Below are positions 59,382 through 64,000 of a DNA stretch of 64,000 nt, one piece after another. This DNA comes from Bacteroidetes bacterium UBA7674. GTDB lineage: Bacteria; Bacteroidota; Bacteroidia; Chitinophagales; Chitinophagaceae. Every line of letters begins with the position of its first letter. Positions within the stretch are counted from its first letter, which is position 1. The notes under the pieces are model-generated. The model did no database searches. It worked only from the letters and a program-made list of their open reading frames with translations, and was not told where the DNA came from. The stretch lies in the NCBI GenBank assembly GCA_002483105.1, contig DLHG01000013.1:1054001-1118000 (forward strand). Reading direction: 5' to 3'. The translations under genes and the position numbers were made by a program.

Positions 59382-61667
59382 TTAGTCGATATAAAAAACT
59401 TGATCAAATGGTAATCTATGCGATCGGCCTTTTGCTTCCGGTGCTTTTGCAAGCTTTATCAGAAACAACTCAGCTTTTCCCTCGCTTAGATCAAACACTC
59501 TCTCATATTTTTCCCTTATATGTATCAGCTCTTCTCTCATGCTGTCACTCATTATTCCTTTATCTCCATGCTTCAGCATGTTGAAAAAGAAGACTGGTGA
59601 TAGCATCGGGTGTACAGAAACATCATGCATGTTAGCGTAAATCCAACCACGCTGCACTGCACGACCCACGTTTATGAAGTTAAAGTAATCAAATGATTGC
59701 ATTAATACAAGCCCCATTCCGGAAGCGGCAGCTACAGATTTCCTCGACATTTTCTGAAATGCCCTGCCTTTGTCCCAGTCCGACAATAAACTTATGGCTT
59801 CCCAATCCGTTGCCATTTTGAATCCGGCTACCTCGCTAGCACTCACGTCAGCCAACGCAATATCAATACCATCGCCACTTTTAGCCGCATCCTCACTACT
59901 CCATCTCACTTCCTCAAAGAATCCCTTGTGCCCTCTTTCGTCCAGTAACCTCAGCCTGTCGCAGGCAGAGATAACTTCAGCAAGTACAGCCAATTTTTCT
60001 TCATCATTAACAAATTGAATACAAACTCCGGGTATGGTAGTCATCACTTTTTCCATCCCATTATAGAAATCTGCCTCAAGAGGAACACGCTCCCCGTTTC
60101 TTCGATTGGTATGGCGCTTCGCCATATTCAGCGAAAGCTCCTGAAGCATCGGACTTGGTGATGGGTTATCTTTAAAATATATAGTCGCTATAAATTGGCT
60201 GTCCCCTTCTACCGGCAGCAGATCTATTTCAGCCGAGAGATTCAGTTCCTCTGCCTTCAGGTTCACATTTTCAATAGCTGTACCCAATCCTTCATAGGCT
60301 CCTATCTCATTAAAATCCCCCCATGTGAATGAGCGGCTTTTATCATGGTAGAGATAAAATACGCTGTCATGCACATACCACTTCCACGGCTGGTTATTAC
60401 CTGCCGATGGCGCGATGGATGCAGCATGTGTCAGCGCATCTATTTGTTGCTTATTCAGTAGTTTTCTTTCAGCAAAATCACCTTTGTAGTTTTCCGCTCT
60501 CTGCTTTACATCTGCAAGGGTAAGCGGCTTGTAGGGTATGCTGTTTTCTGCTTCTACTTTTTTCTCTTCTATAGTATTGTCGCTTACTATCCTGTCTATA
60601 TCTACATAATATCTGCCCGACTCCCTGTACTGATCCAGCAATATCCTTCTACAAACATCAGTAGTGATAGCGCCACCCAACGTCACTGAGGACGCCAGTT
60701 GTGGCCAGGTATTAATGGTTTGTTCCACCTCTATCATCGAGGCTTTCAGCCTGGTTGAGATGTCATCAGCACCCACCATTTGTAGTATATAAGGTATCTT
60801 GTCTTCGTTGGTCAGGCTCTGTAGTTTATCCGGGTCAAGGTCACCAGCAAGCCCATGCAGGATTGCACGATCAGGCTCCAGGTCAAAGCGTTCCACATCC
60901 AGCATTCCCCTGTCGTTTGTATCCATTACTACTGGTATACATAGTTCTCTTGCTTTGTAACGGCTAAGTATTTTCACATCCAGTCCGTCACAAACTTCTA
61001 TCACAATATCCAGTTTCCCGTTTCCGGTAAAGAATGTATCTATATTATCTTTAGTAAGGCCCTCATTGAAAATGCTGACTTTCAGATACGGATCCAGTTC
61101 CAGTATCTCCCTTGCTGCTATCACTGTTTTCCTTAAGCCAAGATTATGGACACCTGTGCGTATCCTGTTCAGGTTACTAAGTTCTGCAGTGTCAAAATCA
61201 GCTAATCTTAACTCACCGCAAGTACGCTCCATAGCCAGTGTCAGGGCTATCGACTGCCCTACAGACAAGCCTATCACCCCTATCTTTTTACTCCTCAGTA
61301 GTTCCTGCTCTTCACGGGTGATTTTATAACGATTCCGGTTGGTACGTACCTCTACAAATTCCTCTTCATCCAGTATATGGACAATGGTATTGAGCCAGGG
61401 ATAATACACCCATACGCCGTAATCACTTATATCTGTCCCGTTTAAGTGCGCTTCAATTAGTGCAGGATATTCTTCAGCCTTGATTTTACGAAATGGTTGC
61501 AGGCTTTTGATCAATTCCTTCAACTGACCGTCGATCTCATCGCATATTCTCAGCAATTTGTTTTCAGAAAGAAGCTGTTCGTAGGATTGCTTCTGTAAAG
61601 CATCGTGAAGTCTGAAAAAAACAGGAGTAAACTGTTCTTTTAACTCTAGGTTAATATCCCGATTCAT
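59382..61667 (-). CDS. E1-like ThiF / nitroreductase fusion (Rv1355c family)
   Basis: The 761-residue protein matches the family named after Mycobacterium Rv1355c. The first half is an E1-like adenylating domain (about 95-400): GVIGLSVGQSIALTLA in place of GxGGxG, the acidic and Arg residues in LADFDTAELSNLNRIRTG, and EVCDGLDVK. Zn-binding CxxC pairs are not visible. The second half (about 405-761) is nitroreductase-like: THAASIAPSAGNNQPWKWYV near the flavin site, then MAKRHTNRRNGERVPL and SGMGLVLMQ. Adenylation coupled to a flavin oxidoreductase is known from thiazole/oxazole peptide maturation, where they are separate proteins. Substrate unknown. First gene of the signalling operon. Confidence 0.88.
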   Translation of the reverse strand: MNRDINLELKEQFTPVFFRLHDALQKQSYEQLLSENKLLRICDEIDGQLKELIKSLQPFRKIKAEEYPALIEAHLNGTDISDYGVWVYYPWLNTIVHILDEEEFVEVRTNRNRYKITREEQELLRSKKIGVIGLSVGQSIALTLAMERTCGELRLADFDTAELSNLNRIRTGVHNLGLRKTVIAAREILELDPYLKVSIFNEGLTKDNIDTFFTGNGKLDIVIEVCDGLDVKILSRYKARELCIPVVMDTNDRGMLDVERFDLEPDRAILHGLAGDLDPDKLQSLTNEDKIPYILQMVGADDISTRLKASMIEVEQTINTWPQLASSVTLGGAITTDVCRRILLDQYRESGRYYVDIDRIVSDNTIEEKKVEAENSIPYKPLTLADVKQRAENYKGDFAERKLLNKQQIDALTHAASIAPSAGNNQPWKWYVHDSVFYLYHDKSRSFTWGDFNEIGAYEGLGTAIENVNLKAEELNLSAEIDLLPVEGDSQFIATIYFKDNPSPSPMLQELSLNMAKRHTNRRNGERVPLEADFYNGMEKVMTTIPGVCIQFVNDEEKLAVLAEVISACDRLRLLDERGHKGFFEEVRWSSEDAAKSGDGIDIALADVSASEVAGFKMATDWEAISLLSDWDKGRAFQKMSRKSVAAASGMGLVLMQSFDYFNFINVGRAVQRGWIYANMHDVSVHPMLSPVFFFNMLKHGDKGIMSDSMREELIHIREKYERVFDLSEGKAELFLIKLAKAPEAKGRSHRLPFDQVFYID

Positions 61668-61823
61668 TATTTATTAATAAAATGTACTAAAATACATACA
61701 TAGAAAAAATCGGCACTTAACTATCATATTTGCGGAAAATGCAATAAGATAGGTGAAATTTCTCAAATTAATCCCTATATTGCGTAAATACAGGGTCAAA
61801 AATACAGTTAATTATTTCATCCG

Positions 61824-62288
61824 ATGTCAAATAAGAAAATAAATATTCTTTATGTGGATGACGAGGTGAATAACCTGGTTTCCTTCAAAGCTACATTCAG
61901 AATTAAATATAATGTGTTTACTGCTGAAAGCGGAGAAGAGGCAATTAAGATACTTAACGACAACGATATAAACCTCATCATAACCGACCAGAGAATGCCG
62001 AATATGACCGGTGTCGAATTCCTGGAGTCTATTTTGGATACCCACCCTGACCCGATTAGGGTACTATTGACGGGTTATGCCGATATGAATGCCGTAATTG
62101 ATGCTGTCAACAAAGGGAAGATCTTCCATTATCTCAGCAAACCCTGGAATGAGGAAGAATTGGATATGACCATTCAACGTTCATTTGACGTCTACCAAAA
62201 GCGCATAACAGAAAAAGAGCTGAATGATAAATTAAGCATATCCAACGAACAGCTGGAGTTCCTCTTACGTCAAAAACTACTTTCCTGA
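61824..62288 (+). CDS. Response regulator, receiver with C-terminal helix
   Basis: The 154-residue protein is a receiver (about 1-125) with a helical extension (KELNDKLSISNEQLEFLLRQ). It has YVDDEVNNL, Asp55 in ITDQRMPNMTGV, and SKPW. It closely follows the receiver half of the hybrid kinase at 55385, so the two arose by duplication. It is divergent from the ThiF-nitroreductase gene across 156 bases, with catatttg (61725-61732) and tatattg (61776-61782) as candidate -7 boxes. It probably belongs to the same signalling island. Confidence 0.9.
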   Translation: MSNKKINILYVDDEVNNLVSFKATFRIKYNVFTAESGEEAIKILNDNDINLIITDQRMPNMTGVEFLESILDTHPDPIRVLLTGYADMNAVIDAVNKGKIFHYLSKPWNEEELDMTIQRSFDVYQKRITEKELNDKLSISNEQLEFLLRQKLLS

Positions 62289-62291
62289 TAT

Positions 62292-62316
62292 ACTCCCCAA
62301 GTCGGGAGTTTTTTTT
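62292..62316 (+). terminator. Terminator after the response regulator gene
   Basis: The arms actccc and gggagt pair over 6 bases around a 6-base loop and are followed by a run of eight T. Confidence 0.75.
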
Positions 62317-62385
62317 GCCCGGATATTTACCTACTTGTAACTGAGGTATTTGCAACTATAGTTCTATTTTTACAGCAATACTATT

Positions 62386-63150
62386 ATGATAAAATTAAGT
62401 GCCGTTATCATTACCTATAATGAAGAGCGGAACATAGCACGTTGTATAGAATCTGTAAAAAGCTTTGCAGACGAGATACTGGTGGTGGATAGCAACTCTA
62501 CCGACAATACGGTACCTATTGCTGAATCATACAATGCACGGATAGTAAAACATGCTTTCCTCGGTTACGCCGGTCAAAGGATCCTTACCGATAATGCGGC
62601 TGCTAATGATTGGGTCTTAATGCTCGATGCTGATGAAGCTGTCAGTGAACAATTAGCGGAGAGTATCATTAAGATCAAGAATGGCCCGGATGCAATTGCT
62701 TATAAATTCGCGCGCCTGAACAATTATAATGGCAAATGGATAAAACACGGCACCTGGTATCCTGACCGTAAGATCCGTTTATACGATCGCACAAAAGGAA
62801 CATGGAAAGGCGGGAATGTACACGAGTATTGGCAGGCACACGACGCAGGAGCTAACATACCTATAATCAAGGGCGACCTGCTGCACAATAGCTTCGCTAC
62901 TATTCACGATCATGTCAATAAACTGAACAAGTATGCCGATATAGCCGCTAAAGATGCTGTAGCCAAAGGAAGAACGGCAAGCATACTGAATATCTGGCTC
63001 TCTCCAAAATGGAGCTTCATAACAAACTACATCATCCGTCTCGGTTTCCTCGATGGTTATGAAGGATATGTCATAGCCAAACTTTCCGCATACAGCACAT
63101 TTATAAAATATAGTAAGATCAGGCAGTATTCACGCCAAAGCAAAGCGTAA
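62386..63150 (+). CDS. GT2 glycosyltransferase, WaaE/KdtX-like
   Basis: The 254-residue protein has the GT-A signature LSAVIITYNEERNIARCIESV, EILVVDSNSTDNT and the DxD motif in VLMLDADEAVS. The pattern RLNNYNGKWIKHGTWYPDRKIRLYDR matches the LPS core glucosyltransferase WaaE group. It should act at the cytoplasmic face of the inner membrane on LPS core or a surface glycan. The pseudouridine synthase gene begins 23 bases after its stop. Confidence 0.9.
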   Translation: MIKLSAVIITYNEERNIARCIESVKSFADEILVVDSNSTDNTVPIAESYNARIVKHAFLGYAGQRILTDNAAANDWVLMLDADEAVSEQLAESIIKIKNGPDAIAYKFARLNNYNGKWIKHGTWYPDRKIRLYDRTKGTWKGGNVHEYWQAHDAGANIPIIKGDLLHNSFATIHDHVNKLNKYADIAAKDAVAKGRTASILNIWLSPKWSFITNYIIRLGFLDGYEGYVIAKLSAYSTFIKYSKIRQYSRQSKA

Positions 63151-63173
63151 CTTTGCTTTCTAATTTTCACTTA

Positions 63174-64000
63174 ATGAAGTCTGACAACAACGACGAATTA
63201 ATAAGCCTCAATAAATACATCAGCTCAACAGGATTTTGCTCCCGTCGCGAAGCTGAAAAACTAATTGAGCAAGCTCGCGTTACTGTGAATGGCAAACTGA
63301 TGATAGAATCTGTAAAGATTGCTGTCACAGACAGAGTGGAAATTGATGGAGAAAGATTAAAAACAAAGAAGCAGCCGTTATACATCGCCTTCAACAAACC
63401 CAAAGGTGTTACTTCTACTACAGACCCTAAAGACAGAACCAACATTATATACTTCCTCAATCACCCAAAGCGTATCTTCCCGATAGGCAGGCTGGATAAG
63501 GATTCTGAAGGATTGATATTCCTTACCAATGACGGAGACATCGTGAACAAGATCCTTCGTGCATCCAACAATCACGAGAAGGAATACGTAGTAATGGTAG
63601 ACAAGAACATCACGCCGGATTTCATAAAACAAATGAGTAATGGGGTTCAGATACTCGATACCGTTACTAAAAAATGTAAGGTCACACAAGAAAGCAATAA
63701 ACGTTTTCGCATCGTTCTTACGCAAGGGCTCAATCGCCAGATACGCCGCATGTGCGAAGCGCTCGATTACAAGGTAATGATGCTAACCCGCACCAGGATA
63801 ATGAACATCACCTTGTCAAATATTCCTGTTGGTAAATGGCGCCATTTCACTCCTGCGGAAATAGAGACCTTAAATAAAATGGTCGGCAGCTCCAGCAAAA
63901 CAGAAGAAGCCTCTTATGTAGAAACTCCTGTCGTAAGTAAACGCAGAAAGAAGCCGGGCACAGAAGTAAAGAAAGAAGTAGAACAACGCCCTTACGACGA
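63174..64000 (+). CDS. rluF: 23S rRNA pseudouridine synthase, RluF-like (cut by window end)
   Basis: The frame starts with ATG at 63174 and runs off the right edge. It has an S4 RNA-binding domain (about 12-55: LNKYISSTGFCSRREAEKLI) and an RsuA/RluB/E/F catalytic domain. The catalytic Asp is in GRLDKDSEGL; FNKPKGVTSTTDP and LTQGLNRQIRRMCEALDY are also family marks. The order fits RluF, which modifies U2604 of 23S rRNA, although RluB-like members are hard to exclude. A Lys/Arg/Glu-rich C-terminal extension begins about residue 245 and continues beyond the window. Confidence 0.9.
   Translation, partial: MKSDNNDELISLNKYISSTGFCSRREAEKLIEQARVTVNGKLMIESVKIAVTDRVEIDGERLKTKKQPLYIAFNKPKGVTSTTDPKDRTNIIYFLNHPKRIFPIGRLDKDSEGLIFLTNDGDIVNKILRASNNHEKEYVVMVDKNITPDFIKQMSNGVQILDTVTKKCKVTQESNKRFRIVLTQGLNRQIRRMCEALDYKVMMLTRTRIMNITLSNIPVGKWRHFTPAEIETLNKMVGSSSKTEEASYVETPVVSKRRKKPGTEVKKEVEQRPYD

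Noticed and set aside
1..64000. tRNA, rRNA, SRP RNA, prophage, insertion sequence and CRISPR
   Set aside because: No cloverleaf, rRNA segment, transposase, integrase, inverted-repeat pair or spacer array was recognised. The gaps between genes are short and mostly hold promoters and terminators. A covariance-model search would be needed to exclude small RNAs.

Overview
The window is chromosomal DNA from a member of the Bacteroidota, most likely a Chitinophagaceae-like soil or water bacterium. The main signs are the Bacteroidota -7 promoter box TAnnTTTG in front of many genes, a type IX secretion (T9SS) C-terminal sorting domain on a large secreted protein, the gliding-motility ATPase GldA, a TonB-dependent receptor with an N-terminal carboxypeptidase-like domain, and DUF4199 and DUF983 proteins. 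The family-level placement is an inference. No rRNA, tRNA, CRISPR array, prophage, insertion sequence or transposase was found. The region reads as ordinary, densely packed core genome with short operons ended by strong hairpin terminators.

Layout. 1-5.9 kb: the end of hutI, the efp-accB-accC operon (translation factor and acetyl-CoA carboxylase subunits) and rmlB-rmlA plus a membrane-anchored LuxR-type regulator. 6-10.5 kb: a DUF4199 membrane protein, a VOC protein, and a response regulator with a multi-PAS histidine kinase. 10.5-13.4 kb: a secreted hydrolase, ferritin and two related tiny Cys-rich lipoproteins. 13.5-17.2 kb: a surface-glycan group (GT2 glycosyltransferase, methyltransferase, GT-C enzyme fused to TPRs). 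17.2-20.6 kb: AI-2E family permease, ffh and rpsP. 20.7-29.5 kb, mostly minus strand: T9SS substrate, gldA, EGF-like lipoprotein, thiL, inositol monophosphatase, TolC-like protein. 29.6-34.1 kb: conserved unknown, waaA with an outer-membrane barrel, and a sugar aminotransferase with rmlC. 34.1-41 kb: PQQ-type sugar dehydrogenase, YajQ, ABC-F, and a DUF3347 lipoprotein with a TonB receptor. 41-48 kb: a compact orphan transcription unit for a 34-residue peptide, exonuclease III, haem-binding protein, S9 peptidase, Ig-like lipoprotein, glutathione peroxidase and two low-complexity secreted proteins. 48-53.2 kb: a second biotin carboxylase, DUF983, uvrC, lipoprotein and YqgE. 53.3-55 kb: ZIP transporter and TraB/GumN protein. 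55-62.3 kb: a signalling island. 62.4-64 kb: a WaaE-like glycosyltransferase and an RluF-like pseudouridine synthase cut by the window end.

The most interesting part is the tightly coupled minus-strand operon at 54982-61667: an E1(ThiF)-nitroreductase fusion, a GNAT-like acyltransferase, a 7TM-DISM sensor kinase, a receiver-kinase hybrid and a stand-alone receiver. A sixth gene, divergently transcribed, encodes another receiver close to that of the hybrid. The gene order suggests a small-molecule or protein modification step coupled to its own phosphorelay. A second point is the EF-P: its loop has Arg32 in an Asn-Lys-Thr-Ala-Arg context, like the rhamnosylated EF-Ps of Pseudomonas, and not the Pro-Gly-Lys-Gly usual in Bacteroidota; dTDP-rhamnose pathway genes (rmlB, rmlA, rmlC) lie in the same window.
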